DNA of 64,000 bases from an uncultured Alphaproteobacteria bacterium (GTDB lineage Bacteria > Pseudomonadota > Alphaproteobacteria > RF32 > CAG-239), in contig CALXTQ010000013.1 in the NCBI GenBank assembly GCA_944391485.1, forward strand, positions 64,809 to 128,808. The letters are read 5' to 3'. Below, piece after piece: positions 51,209-60,712 of the stretch. The stretch's first letter is position 1. Every line of letters begins with the position of its first letter. Made by a program: the position numbers and the translations under genes. The notes under the pieces are model-generated. The model did not search any database, was not told the origin of the DNA, and worked only from the letters and a program-made list of their open reading frames with translations.

Positions 51209-52974
51209 ACCCTCATCGCATCGTCAATTATAAACTGTACGGAATTGCGTCCCTGCCAATTGTCGCGGCGCAGGACACCGACAACGTTAAAAACATCGCC
51301 TTTGCTACCAAGCAGCGTTTTGCCCAGCTCGGTGTCAACTATTTTAAAAGCAACAGCTTTCAGGCTGCCGCCGTTATGCGAACTCAAAATACAGCGCACA
51401 TGCCCCGAACCGATAATCGACGCTTTTGAAACCCTGACATGCTCTAAAACAATTTTGGGTTCGGAATTGCCCGAGCCATAGGGTTCCAGCAGCTCCAGCC
51501 TGTCGGCAAGTTCCGTGCCGGCACCGGACAAATCCATGCAGCCGTCAACCTCTATTACCGGCAGAATTTCTTCTTCTCCGAGTTTTTCTCTGACATATTC
51601 CCCGACAAAGCGGCGAAACTCTTCTATTTTTCCTTCTTCCAGAGAGAAACCGGCCGCCATGGTATGACCGCCGCCCTTAGTCAGCAGCCCTTTTTCTTTG
51701 GCGGCAATAATCAATGCTCCCAAATCCACGCCGGGGATTGACCTTGCCGAGCCTTTGACCTCGTCTTCTTCAACCGACATTACAAAAGACGGCACATTAT
51801 AGCGTTCCTTAAGTTTGCCGGCCACTATTCCTATCACGCCCTGATGCCAGTCGTGCCCCGCCACAAAAGCAACCGGATATTCCTGCGGGCTTCCTTCCAG
51901 CATTTCGATCGCATTCGACAGGACATAAGCCTCAATCTCCTTACGCTGCGCATTAAATTCATTTAGCTTGTCGGCCAGAAGAGAAGCCTGAAAGCCGTCT
52001 TTGGTACACAGAAGTTTGTTGCCAAGCGACGCTTCGCCTACTCGTCCGCAGGCATTTATCCTCGGCCCGAGGACATAACCGAGATGAAACGCCGACGGCG
52101 CCTCGTTTATGCCGGATTTGTCGATCAGAGCCTTCAGACCGGGATTTTGCCGCCGCGCCATTATTTTCAGCCCCTGGCGGACAAACGCGCGATTAAGTCC
52201 CAGCAGCGGCACCACATCGCAAACCGTTCCCAGAGCGACAAGATCAAGCCACTGCAGCAGATCGGGCTCGGCACACGAACCAAAATATCCCCGTCGACGC
52301 AATTCGCGGTTGACGGCCACGACCGTCATGAAAACAACGCCGACCGCCGCCATATATTTTAAATAGGGATAATCGTTGCTTTCATCAAGACGCTTGGGGT
52401 TTACCAGAGCATAAACCTCCGGCAACCTGACTTCGGCTTCATGATGATCCAAGACGATTACCTCGACATTTTTGGATTTGGCATAGTCAAAAACCTCAAA
52501 AGCCGTGGTGCCGCAGTCGACGGTAATCACCAATTCGGCTCCCTGCGCAAGAAATTCGTCAAAAGCCTGCGTGCTCGGTCCGTATCCCTCATCGCGCTCC
52601 GGAATATGAATCATCGGCTCCATACCCAAACTCTCCAAAAACAGCCGCAGAACAGATGAGGATGTCGCTCCGTCCACATCATAATCGCCGATGACGGCTA
52701 TTTTCTGCTTTTTCATGACGGCTTCGGCAATACGGACGGCCGCTTTTTCCATATCCTTCAGACAGTAAGGATCGGGCAGCAGCTTCTGCAGTTTGGGATT
52801 GATAAAATTTTCAACATCCTGTGGATCGGTCAGACCGCGCGAAGCAATTATGCGCGCAACCACCAGGGGTAGCGACATCCCCTGCGCTATCTGTTCGGCT
52901 TCGCGCTCGTTGACCGGAACGGCTTTCCAGATATTGCCGCCCAGAGATTTCTTATTTTCAAAATCAAAAGCCAC
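51205..52974 (-). CDS. recJ: Single-strand-specific exonuclease RecJ
   Basis: A 589-residue 5'-3' exonuclease of recombination and repair. The DHH domain has G-D-Y-D-V-D-G-A-T-S-S (motif I) and V-L-D-H-H-E-A (motif III); the DHHA1 domain contains FVAGHDWHQGVIGIVAGKL, G-S-A-R-S-I-P and G-G-H-T-M-A-A-G; an OB-like C-terminal domain follows. All metal ligands appear present. First gene of a two-gene unit with DUF502. Confidence 0.95.
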   Translation of the reverse strand: MAFDFENKKSLGGNIWKAVPVNEREAEQIAQGMSLPLVVARIIASRGLTDPQDVENFINPKLQKLLPDPYCLKDMEKAAVRIAEAVMKKQKIAVIGDYDVDGATSSSVLRLFLESLGMEPMIHIPERDEGYGPSTQAFDEFLAQGAELVITVDCGTTAFEVFDYAKSKNVEVIVLDHHEAEVRLPEVYALVNPKRLDESNDYPYLKYMAAVGVVFMTVVAVNRELRRRGYFGSCAEPDLLQWLDLVALGTVCDVVPLLGLNRAFVRQGLKIMARRQNPGLKALIDKSGINEAPSAFHLGYVLGPRINACGRVGEASLGNKLLCTKDGFQASLLADKLNEFNAQRKEIEAYVLSNAIEMLEGSPQEYPVAFVAGHDWHQGVIGIVAGKLKERYNVPSFVMSVEEDEVKGSARSIPGVDLGALIIAAKEKGLLTKGGGHTMAAGFSLEEGKIEEFRRFVGEYVREKLGEEEILPVIEVDGCMDLSGAGTELADRLELLEPYGSGNSEPKIVLEHVRVSKASIIGSGHVRCILSSHNGGSLKAVAFKIVDTELGKTLLGSKGDVFNVVGVLRRDNWQGRNSVQFIIDDAMRV

Positions 52975-52990
52975 TCGTCTTCCCTGAAAA

Positions 52991-53791
52991 CTAATAGCTT
53001 ATGTAGACTTCCGCCCGGCGGTTCAGACGCTCGCCCTCCGGCATAACCTCCAGATAAGCGGGATTGGAATCCGACAACGCCTCCACTTTTATGCTTTTGG
53101 CCGGGAGCCCCGCACGTCTCAAAGCGGCGGCAACATTTTCGGCCCGCGCCATGGAAACATTGAAATTCGCAAGCTTATGGCTGACAATATCCGTGTTGCG
53201 CGTCCGGCTGGAGGCATAGCCGTAAACCGTAATCACAGCTTTTTTGGCTTTGGCCTGACGGACAATGTCGCGGATACGGGCATTGTAGCCGCCGTCAAGA
53301 ACGGAACTTCCGTTTGCAAAATAAAAAGTGTCGAGCCGGTATGTTACGCTGGGCTGCGCGATTTCGGCCTCTTCCTTTTCTTTCCGGCCTTCATCGCTTT
53401 TGAACATGTTTTTGAACTCTTTGTCGTTTATTTTGTCAATGCCGCTTTTTTTCTTTTCCTTTGCGGCCGGAGCCTTCTTTTCGGAAGCGGCAGACTTCAG
53501 ATCCTTCTTGATGACGGGTTTGGTCTTTGCGGCGGCGACTTTTTCTCCGGCCGGTTTTTCAGGCGCTTTTTTGACCTGCTGTCCGTCATAGGCTGCGTTT
53601 TGCTCATCGGCTCCCAAACTGGAGCTTTCTTTGAGGACTTTTCTTTCCGACGGCAGATTGAAGTTTCTTTCCTGGCTGCTGACGGGTTCGTCTTCCACTA
53701 TTTCAGGAAAAGTTGCAGAAGTACAGGATGTCAGTACAAAAGCCAGACCGACAAAACCCAACAAAGTTTTAATATCATTACGAAAATACAT
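52991..53791 (-). CDS. OmpA-family peptidoglycan-binding lipoprotein
   Basis: A 266-residue protein: lipoprotein signal ending in V-L-T-S-C (Cys23), a long low-complexity K/A/E-rich linker (60-150) suited to crossing the periplasm, and a C-terminal OmpA-like domain (about 165-266, with ITVYGYASSRTRNTDIVSHK and G-E-R-L-N-R-R-A-E-V), which binds peptidoglycan. The start is ATG 53791 (MYFRNDIK), 9 bases after AAGG. Similar to Pal-like proteins but with a longer linker. Sits 16 bp downstream of no other gene; follows upstream noncoding DNA. Confidence 0.87.
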   Translation of the reverse strand: MYFRNDIKTLLGFVGLAFVLTSCTSATFPEIVEDEPVSSQERNFNLPSERKVLKESSSLGADEQNAAYDGQQVKKAPEKPAGEKVAAAKTKPVIKKDLKSAASEKKAPAAKEKKKSGIDKINDKEFKNMFKSDEGRKEKEEAEIAQPSVTYRLDTFYFANGSSVLDGGYNARIRDIVRQAKAKKAVITVYGYASSRTRNTDIVSHKLANFNVSMARAENVAAALRRAGLPAKSIKVEALSDSNPAYLEVMPEGERLNRRAEVYISY

Positions 53792-54006
53792 CAGCGCCAA
53801 CCTTATTCAAAAATTTTCTTATTCAGTGTTTCTGCTTTGCAAAAACAGGTTTATATATTGATATAATATTAAACAATATAACACAAGAACAAAAATAATT
53901 ATCGACCATATTTTCACGGCAAACCGCCTTGACGGACAATAAAATATTTGTGTTAATTAAAATATTGTTTTATACTGATTGATATTTTGTTCAGAAGGGA
54001 ATAAAC

Positions 54007-54567
54007 ATGAGCATTCCTGCTACGAATTCGGCAATTGACGTTGCCTACTGGTTCATAAACCGCGCCGACAAAGACGGCGTTGCCGTGGAGGACGAAAAAC
54101 TTCAGCATCTGCTTTTTCTGTCACAGCTGCATTATGCTTCCGCCTATAATATGGAATTTCTGATGCCCAGTTTTTTTGTCTGCGACGAAAACGGCTTTTC
54201 CGAACCTAATCTGGCGGTTATCTTTGCTCAGGGACGCCCTTTTATGCCGCCAAAAAAACTGCCGGAAAAAGCATCCCTCTTTCTGGAGGAAATATGGGAA
54301 AAATATAAAAAATCCCCGGTTAAGGAACTGGCAAAAATCGTAAAATCCAATCCTGAATACGGAACCTGCCTCAAAGCCGGACACGGGAATCTGGCTGATA
54401 TGGGCAGACTGGTCGACGGTTTTAACGTCATGACCGGGGCCGTTGGACGCAATAACGCCTATTCAGACAACCAGAAAAAAATTCTGTTTTCCCAGAACGG
54501 ACCCGTTATCGTTTCAAAATGGAAACCAAGAAAAGTTTCCGATACCACTCACAAAGGAGAAAAATAA
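54007..54567 (+). CDS. Panacea-domain (DUF4065/SocA-like) protein
   Basis: A 186-residue soluble protein. The opening A-Y-W-F-I-N-R then E-D-E-K-L-Q-H-L-L-F-L-S-Q-L-H-Y is the core of the Panacea/DUF4065 domain, found in antitoxins such as SocA and in phage proteins. No toxin gene is adjacent; the next gene (0 bp gap) is a DUF192 lipoprotein, so a non-toxin role is possible. A well-placed AGAAGGGA precedes the ATG. Confidence 0.75.
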   Translation: MSIPATNSAIDVAYWFINRADKDGVAVEDEKLQHLLFLSQLHYASAYNMEFLMPSFFVCDENGFSEPNLAVIFAQGRPFMPPKKLPEKASLFLEEIWEKYKKSPVKELAKIVKSNPEYGTCLKAGHGNLADMGRLVDGFNVMTGAVGRNNAYSDNQKKILFSQNGPVIVSKWKPRKVSDTTHKGEK

Positions 54568-55158
54568 ATGTCTAAATTTATAAAAATGTGTCTTGCCGTT
54601 ATGCTTATTGCCAGCTGCTCAAAGCAGGACGAAAATAATCCGAATCTGACCATTACAACTGACAACGGCGAAGTTTTGTATACCGTTGAGGAAGCACAGA
54701 CTCCCGCCGAACTCGAAAAAGGGCTTATGTTCAGGGAAACTCTGGCGGCTGACAGCGGCATGATCTTTGATTTGTCCGGCGTTACAAACGCGGCAATGTG
54801 GATGAAAAACACCAAAATCCCTCTTGATATGGTCTTTATTGATCAAGACGGCGTCATCTCCTGGATTTATGAGAATGCCGAACCGGAATCCACCAACTTC
54901 ATTATTCCGCCTTTCCCGGTTACCACCGTTCTGGAAATTAATGCCGGCGATGTTCAGAAACACGGCATAAAGGTCGGCGATACCGTTAAGCACAAATTCA
55001 TCAAAACCACTGAAGACGGCACGGCTTCAGACGAGACCGCAGCTCCGACGGAAGACGAAGGTTCCGAAGAAACTTCTGATGCCGAAGATACTGCTCAGGC
55101 TGAAGATACCCCTGAAAAGGCCAGCGAAGAGAGCAAAACGGAAGCTATGGTTGAATAA
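54568..55158 (+). CDS. DUF192 lipoprotein with acidic tail
   Basis: A 196-residue lipoprotein: signal ending L-I-A-S-C (Cys17). The DUF192 domain (about 30-148) has T-P-A-E-L-E-K-G-L-M-F-R, M-W-M-K-N-T-K-I-P-L-D-M-V-F-I and A-G-D-V-x-K-H-G-I. A low-complexity acidic tail of about 45 residues (E/D/T/A) follows. Function of DUF192 is unknown. Its ATG directly follows the stop of the Panacea gene. Confidence 0.88.
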   Translation: MSKFIKMCLAVMLIASCSKQDENNPNLTITTDNGEVLYTVEEAQTPAELEKGLMFRETLAADSGMIFDLSGVTNAAMWMKNTKIPLDMVFIDQDGVISWIYENAEPESTNFIIPPFPVTTVLEINAGDVQKHGIKVGDTVKHKFIKTTEDGTASDETAAPTEDEGSEETSDAEDTAQAEDTPEKASEESKTEAMVE

Positions 55159-55195
55159 CAAGATTTTCCAGACTATTTCCGGTATGGAAACCAAG

Positions 55196-55227
55196 TAAAA
55201 AAACGCCCCGTAAGAGGCGTTTTTTTC
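55196..55227 (+). terminator. Terminator after DUF192 gene
   Basis: The stem AAAAAAACGCC / GGCGTTTTTTT with a 9-nt loop, 38 bp after the stop. Confidence 0.85.
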
Positions 55228-55304
55228 ATACAAACACACATAAAGAACCGAAGCCTTATTATTTCAGTATAAAGCAAAAAACACAGAAAAACAAGCATGA
55301 ACGA

Positions 55305-56411
55305 TCAGAAGCGGTAATTAATACCCATAAGCCAGGCAACGGAATCCTTGTCTTTCTGATAATAACGGAAATCGCCGTATATCCCGAATCCGTTCGGAAA
55401 CGTATATTTGGCAACGGCTTTCCAGGTTATGTAATCCCGTTCGTCGCGGCGAGCTTTGAAATATACGGCATTATCGTCATAATATCCTATACCGTAGAAA
55501 GCGTCATACGGATCCGAATGGATAAAAGTCAACGCCGGACCGACCTTGAAATCGTATTTTCCGGAGAAAGAATCCGTTCCTTTTACACCCGCATAGAGTG
55601 TCCATATGCTCTCTATCAGAGTCTGCTGATTTTCGGGAATTTGTATGCCCCGGCCGGCAATTTCGGGCTCAGTGATTTTTCCGCGCCGGAGGCCCAGAAT
55701 GTTCAGTTCCGCCTGAGGCTGAACATAATAAACGCCTTTTTGAAAAGTACGGCTCAGGGCGTTTTCCCAGCCATAAAAATAATTGTGAAAATCATCCTTA
55801 AAACTTTTTTCAATATTCTGCGAGCCCGCGCGACGCCGGACGCCTGAACTGCCAAAACCGGCGCTGGCCCGGCTCCGCCAGCGTATCTGCCTTGCCGCAT
55901 CGTTATAAATAAGGTATAAAACGGCATAAAAATTTTCGTCATCCTGATACATGTCTCCGTCATAAGAACTGTCATAACGCGTTAAGACGGCACCGCCTCC
56001 CAGTCTGACGTAATTGCCGGACAAAGCCCTGTCAGCAAGAATAAAAAGGCTTCCCGAACGGTCCTTATAGCCGTAGGCGCTTTTGGAAGCCTTGTTCCGT
56101 TTATAATCATACTCAAAACCGCCGATTACGCGATACGGCTTGTCCCAATCGCCGTAAGCTATACTTTCATTAATGGTTCGCGACGTATTTTTCAGATAAG
56201 AAAACAAATGCTTGGCGGCGGAAGGATAGAACTTTGCGGCACAGACAGGACTTTCGTCAAGACTATGGCCGTAAGTTTCGGTATCCAGCTTATGGCCGAA
56301 ATAGCGGTTCTGGACAAACAGATAATATCCGGTGTCCGCCATCGCGGAACAAGATATGCTCCCCGCAACCAGCAAAGCGAAACAGAAAAGCGCTTTTTTA
56401 AATTTCGACAT
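55305..56411 (-). CDS. Orphan autotransporter-like outer-membrane beta-barrel protein
   Basis: A 368-residue protein: signal peptide (MSKFKKALFCFALLVAGSIS to SAMA), a short N-terminal part, then alternating hydrophobic strands to a terminal G-I-N-Y-R-F. The text YVQPQAELNILGLRRGKITE resembles LEPTAEFNVLGLYQDS of the 2211-residue autotransporter's barrel, so it is a homologous barrel without a passenger. Starts at 56426, 56417 or 56411 are all in frame; the last gives the cleanest signal peptide. It overlaps the stop of the upstream gene, suggesting coupling. Possibly an outer-membrane export or receptor protein. Confidence 0.78.
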   Translation of the reverse strand: MSKFKKALFCFALLVAGSISCSAMADTGYYLFVQNRYFGHKLDTETYGHSLDESPVCAAKFYPSAAKHLFSYLKNTSRTINESIAYGDWDKPYRVIGGFEYDYKRNKASKSAYGYKDRSGSLFILADRALSGNYVRLGGGAVLTRYDSSYDGDMYQDDENFYAVLYLIYNDAARQIRWRSRASAGFGSSGVRRRAGSQNIEKSFKDDFHNYFYGWENALSRTFQKGVYYVQPQAELNILGLRRGKITEPEIAGRGIQIPENQQTLIESIWTLYAGVKGTDSFSGKYDFKVGPALTFIHSDPYDAFYGIGYYDDNAVYFKARRDERDYITWKAVAKYTFPNGFGIYGDFRYYQKDKDSVAWLMGINYRF

Positions 56412-57087
56412 CAACATCCAGTCCATACTCTCTGAGCGCTTGTAAAAGTTCTGCCAGATAAATCCGCTCGTTATAGTGAACCGCCCCGTCGGAAGCGCTG
56501 ATCTTTACTGCCTCCCTGAAAATATTTTCGGCCTGCTCGGGCGTTTTGGCCTGCAGATTTTCAATCGCCTGATAAAAACTGTCTTCATCAGGATTCAGAT
56601 CGCGAAGATACGAGCTGACATACTGACTGCTGAGAACGGCCGTTTCCGGTTTGCTGGCATTGATGTAATCGCAAATTGTTTTGGTTTTGATTTCCGTAAA
56701 ATTCATGTTGCATTTAGCCATAAAGGTCAGTATCACGAGATCGTCACGTATTTCGTCCAGATATCTGACACCGGAACCGGACCGTTCCGCAGCCGTGGTG
56801 GAAACATTCTCCTCCAGACGGCGGATACTCCAAAAATCACTGATAAACTCTTCTGCCGATCCGTAATATTTTTCCGTTGTCAGATCCAAAAGATCATGAA
56901 TGAAAGCTCCGTCAATAACCTGAGACTTCTTGGTGCGATAAAAATACAAATCCAAAAACACGGTATTATTCTTTTCCCAGATATTCTTCACCGCCACATT
57001 TTCTTCCGCCATACGGTTTTTATAAACGATATGGGCAAGCATATTATAAAATGACAGCCTACCGTATTCTCCGTTATTTTTGGCCAT
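56398..57087 (-). CDS. Hypothetical protein with TerB-like C-terminal segment
   Basis: A 229-residue soluble protein. The C-terminal text A-V-K-I-S-A-S-D-G-A-V-H-Y-N-E-R-I-Y-L resembles TerB/DUF533-type domains (D-G-x(6)-E-R), while the N-terminal 130 residues are unrecognised. It overlaps the mfd stop by 14 bases and the barrel gene start by 14 bases, so all three are likely one transcript. Function unknown. Confidence 0.65.
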   Translation of the reverse strand: MAKNNGEYGRLSFYNMLAHIVYKNRMAEENVAVKNIWEKNNTVFLDLYFYRTKKSQVIDGAFIHDLLDLTTEKYYGSAEEFISDFWSIRRLEENVSTTAAERSGSGVRYLDEIRDDLVILTFMAKCNMNFTEIKTKTICDYINASKPETAVLSSQYVSSYLRDLNPDEDSFYQAIENLQAKTPEQAENIFREAVKISASDGAVHYNERIYLAELLQALREYGLDVDVEI

Positions 57088-60000
57088 TTAGTCCCTGTTC
57101 AGCATCGGAGCGCCCGTCATCGAGCATTGATGCAAATTTGTTAACGTATTGCCTGATCGTTTCGACCCGAACTTTATAATTTTCCAGATTTTTTTCGATA
57201 AAAATCTTCTGGTCCGGTCTTATTTTAACAGTTCCAAACTGTTTGGCAATAAAATCAAGCAATTTTTCCGGCGCAGCAAAACGATTACCCCTGAAAGCGA
57301 TAAGAATCCCTTTGGCTCCGGCATCGATTTTTTCCACATTGGCCCGACGGCAGAGCTGTTTGATTTCGACGGTTTTTAGAAGATTTTCGACTTCCGCGGG
57401 AAGCTGTCCGAAACGGTCTATCAGCTCTTCTTTCATATCCAGCAGAGCCGCCTCGTCCCGGATTTCGCCTATGCGTTTGTACAAACCGAGACGAACACCC
57501 AGATCGCGGACATAGTTTTCGGGAATCATAATCGGAATGCCGGTCGTTATCTGCGGGGCCCAATCCGTATTTTCCGGCTTGGCGGCGATCTCTCCGGCCT
57601 TCTGCCGCATAATCTCTTCCTCCAACATATGCTGATACAAGGCAACACCTACTTCCTTGATATGACCGGACTGTTCTTCGCCGAGAATATTGCCGGAACC
57701 GCGGATATCCATGTCATGACTGGCCAACGAAAAACCGGCGCCCAACGTATCCAGCGCCTGCAGAATATTTAGCCGTCGTTCGGCAATCGGTTTCAGATTC
57801 TTTTGTTTGGGAATCGTAAAATAACAATAGCCGCGGACTTTCGAACGCCCTACTCGCCCCTTAAGCTGATACAGCTGCGCCAGACCGAACATATCTGACC
57901 GGTGGACAATCATGGTATTGACCGTCGGCATATCAATGCCGGATTCAATAATAGTGGTCGACAGCAGCAGATCTGCCTTACCGTCGGCAAAATCATTCAT
58001 GACATCTTCCAGTTGTTTGACGGGCATCTGTCCATGAGCCACCAGAATCCTGATATCCGGCACCAAAGCGCGCAGCTCTTTTTCCACGCCGAAGATATCC
58101 GAAACGCGCGGACAAACAAAAAAGACCTGACCGTTTCTGAATTTTTCGCGGTAAATGGCTTCCTTGATCAGAACCTTGTCAAAAGGCATGACAAACGTGC
58201 GCGCGGCCAGGCGGTCCACCGGCGGCGTGGCGATTATGCTGAGCTGTTTGACGCCGGTCAGAGACATTTGCAGCGTCCGGGGGATCGGCGTTGCCGTCAG
58301 CGTCAGAACATGCACATTTGATTTCAGAGCCTTGAGCTTTTCCTTATGAGCCACGCCGAAATGCTGCTCTTCGTCAATAATCAGCAGGCCGAGATTGCAA
58401 AATTTCAGATCCTTTGACAGCAGGGCATGCGTCCCGATAACAATTTCGACGGAACCGTCTTCAAGACCTTTTTTGACTTCGGCAGCCTCTTTCGGCGTTA
58501 CCAGACGGGAAAGCATTCTTACCCGGACGGGGAAGCCTTCCATCCGTTTTTTGAAATTATAATAATGCTGACGGGCCAACAGAGTTGTCGGCACAATCAA
58601 CGCCACCTGTGCACCGGACATGGCCACGGTAAAGGCCGCGCGGAGCGCAACTTCCGTTTTGCCGAAGCCCACGTCACCGCAGATCAGGCGATCCATCGGA
58701 CTCCCCTGATTAAGATCTTTCAGAACATCCGTAATGGCATTGAGCTGGTCATCCGTTTCATTATAAGGAAATTTTGAACAAAATTCATCATACGCGCCTT
58801 CGGGAGGCACAAAACTGTCGGCAATTTTCAGATGACGTTCTGCCGCTATCTTAATCAGTTTTTCGGCAATATCCTTAATCCGTTCCCGGACTTTGGCCTT
58901 TTTGGCCTGCCAGGCCAGTCCGCCCAGCGTGTCCAGCTGAATATTCTCGTCCTCCAGGCCATAACGGGAAATAACCTCAATATTTTCGACGGGAACAAAA
59001 AGCTTTGCGTCATTGGCATACAAAATTTTCAGACAGTCATGCGGCGCGCCGCCGGCCGTTATGTTTTCCAGTCCGAGAAAACGGCCGATGCCGTGTTCGA
59101 CATGGACAACAAGCTCGCCCACAGAGAGGGACGAAACATCAGCGATAAAATCTTTGGCCGTTATCTTTTTGGCGCTTTTCCGGTTCTGCCGCTCGCCCAA
59201 AATATCCTGTTCCGAGACCAGGCAATAGCCGCCGCCGCGAAAACCGTGCGCCAGATTCAAAACAACCAGAACAATTTTATGGTGCTCTGCTTTCTTTTCT
59301 GCTTCTTCCCAGTTTTCGGCAAAAGACAGATCAGTGATGCCGTATTCGCTCATCAGGCTGAACAGGCGGTCGCGGGAGCCTTCCGAATAGCAGCAGACAA
59401 TTCTCTTCAGTTTTCTGTTTTCCGCCAGATAGTCTTTCAGTTCATGGTAAACTTCCGCGGCATTGACATTTTTGGCGTGGGAAAAATTGCGGCCGGGAAT
59501 AATTTTGGCACTGATGTTGTCTTCACTGTCCGGCAGGCTCATAGACGTCAGGGTTACGGGGCTGCGCCGGGAAACGATCCTGTCGAACTCCGCGGCAGTC
59601 AGAAACATCAGCTCCGGACTGACGGGACGATAAGTATCCGCCTCGCCGGTCGATTTTATGGACAGCGCCTCCAGACGCGCCTGATAATAGTCGACAATGC
59701 TGTCTTCTTTCGACTTCAGGGCTTCATGAATGTTTTTTCCGATGACAAGTCCGGCGGACGGAAGATAATCAAACAGGCTCGGCAGCGCCTCCTCATAAAA
59801 AAACGGCAGCCAATTTTCCATGCCCATGTATTTTTTGGAGGCAGAAACCGCCTCATACAGTTCATCGCCCTGCGCGGCGGCGCCGAAAGCCTCACGATAG
59901 CGGGCGCGGAAATTTTTGACGGTATTGGCGTCCAGCACGACTTCCCCCATTACCTGAAAGCAATATTCGTGCAGTTCGCCGGTCGTGCGCTGGGTAAACG

Positions 60001-60586
60001 CATCGAAAGTCCTTATTTTTTCAACTTCATCATCAAACAAGTCTATGCGCAGGGGCTCCGGCGTCCCGACAGGAAAAATATCCAGAATATCTCCGCGGAC
60101 GGCATATTCTCCCGGTTCCATCACCTGTTCGACGCGGTTGTAGCCATTGACAACGGCATAATGGACAAAGTCGTTGAAATCCAGTCTGCCACCGACGCGG
60201 ACCTCGCGCATAGAGTTGCGGAATATTTTGGCGGGAGGAAGTTTCTGTATGACAGCGCCGATGCTGGCAATCACCAGCCGCGGCTTTTTGGCCCGTGGCG
60301 CCATAACCAGAGAGGCCAGCGCCCCTACCCGGCGCGCGATGATGTTCGCGTTCGGCGAAACGCGGTCATAAGGAACCGTATCCCATGCCGGAAAAGTGAT
60401 GACTTCGGTCTCCGGCAAAATCTGACGCAATATTTCGGCGGTGTTCTCCATGGAGACCCCGTCGCTCACAATATATAAAATATCGTTTTCGGCCGAGCGC
60501 AGCAAATCGCGCAGCAGAAAAGCCTCATACCCTTCCGCTACCGAAGAAACCGTTTTGCCGCTTAAATTACCTATATCCGTCTGCAT
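57074..60586 (-). CDS. mfd: Transcription-repair coupling factor Mfd
   Basis: A 1170-residue ATP-dependent translocase that removes stalled RNA polymerase and recruits UvrA. Order: UvrB-like N-terminal domains (with F-P-A-W-D-T-V-P-Y-D-R-V-S-P), the polymerase-interacting CarD-like domain (VHVEHGIGRFLGL), helicase motifs with Walker A GDVGFGKTEVAL and D-E-E-Q-H-F-G, and the C-terminal TRCF domain. The start at 60586 (MQTDIG) is my choice; 60625 is also possible. Divergent from recG. Confidence 0.95.
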   Translation of the reverse strand: MQTDIGNLSGKTVSSVAEGYEAFLLRDLLRSAENDILYIVSDGVSMENTAEILRQILPETEVITFPAWDTVPYDRVSPNANIIARRVGALASLVMAPRAKKPRLVIASIGAVIQKLPPAKIFRNSMREVRVGGRLDFNDFVHYAVVNGYNRVEQVMEPGEYAVRGDILDIFPVGTPEPLRIDLFDDEVEKIRTFDAFTQRTTGELHEYCFQVMGEVVLDANTVKNFRARYREAFGAAAQGDELYEAVSASKKYMGMENWLPFFYEEALPSLFDYLPSAGLVIGKNIHEALKSKEDSIVDYYQARLEALSIKSTGEADTYRPVSPELMFLTAAEFDRIVSRRSPVTLTSMSLPDSEDNISAKIIPGRNFSHAKNVNAAEVYHELKDYLAENRKLKRIVCCYSEGSRDRLFSLMSEYGITDLSFAENWEEAEKKAEHHKIVLVVLNLAHGFRGGGYCLVSEQDILGERQNRKSAKKITAKDFIADVSSLSVGELVVHVEHGIGRFLGLENITAGGAPHDCLKILYANDAKLFVPVENIEVISRYGLEDENIQLDTLGGLAWQAKKAKVRERIKDIAEKLIKIAAERHLKIADSFVPPEGAYDEFCSKFPYNETDDQLNAITDVLKDLNQGSPMDRLICGDVGFGKTEVALRAAFTVAMSGAQVALIVPTTLLARQHYYNFKKRMEGFPVRVRMLSRLVTPKEAAEVKKGLEDGSVEIVIGTHALLSKDLKFCNLGLLIIDEEQHFGVAHKEKLKALKSNVHVLTLTATPIPRTLQMSLTGVKQLSIIATPPVDRLAARTFVMPFDKVLIKEAIYREKFRNGQVFFVCPRVSDIFGVEKELRALVPDIRILVAHGQMPVKQLEDVMNDFADGKADLLLSTTIIESGIDMPTVNTMIVHRSDMFGLAQLYQLKGRVGRSKVRGYCYFTIPKQKNLKPIAERRLNILQALDTLGAGFSLASHDMDIRGSGNILGEEQSGHIKEVGVALYQHMLEEEIMRQKAGEIAAKPENTDWAPQITTGIPIMIPENYVRDLGVRLGLYKRIGEIRDEAALLDMKEELIDRFGQLPAEVENLLKTVEIKQLCRRANVEKIDAGAKGILIAFRGNRFAAPEKLLDFIAKQFGTVKIRPDQKIFIEKNLENYKVRVETIRQYVNKFASMLDDGRSDAEQGLNGQK

Positions 60587-60712
60587 TGAATCAACCGCAT
60601 TTATTACAGCACAGATATATAACATTTCTTATATTTTGCAAATATGTTTTTACTTTTACGCCAAGATTGATTAAACTTTCTGCAGATTACTGATTATCTT
60701 GAAAGGATTAAC

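Noticed and set aside
58832-60478. 548-codon open frame on the plus strand
   Set aside because: It lies wholly antisense to mfd, whose protein has all family motifs; its translation shows no family or start signal.
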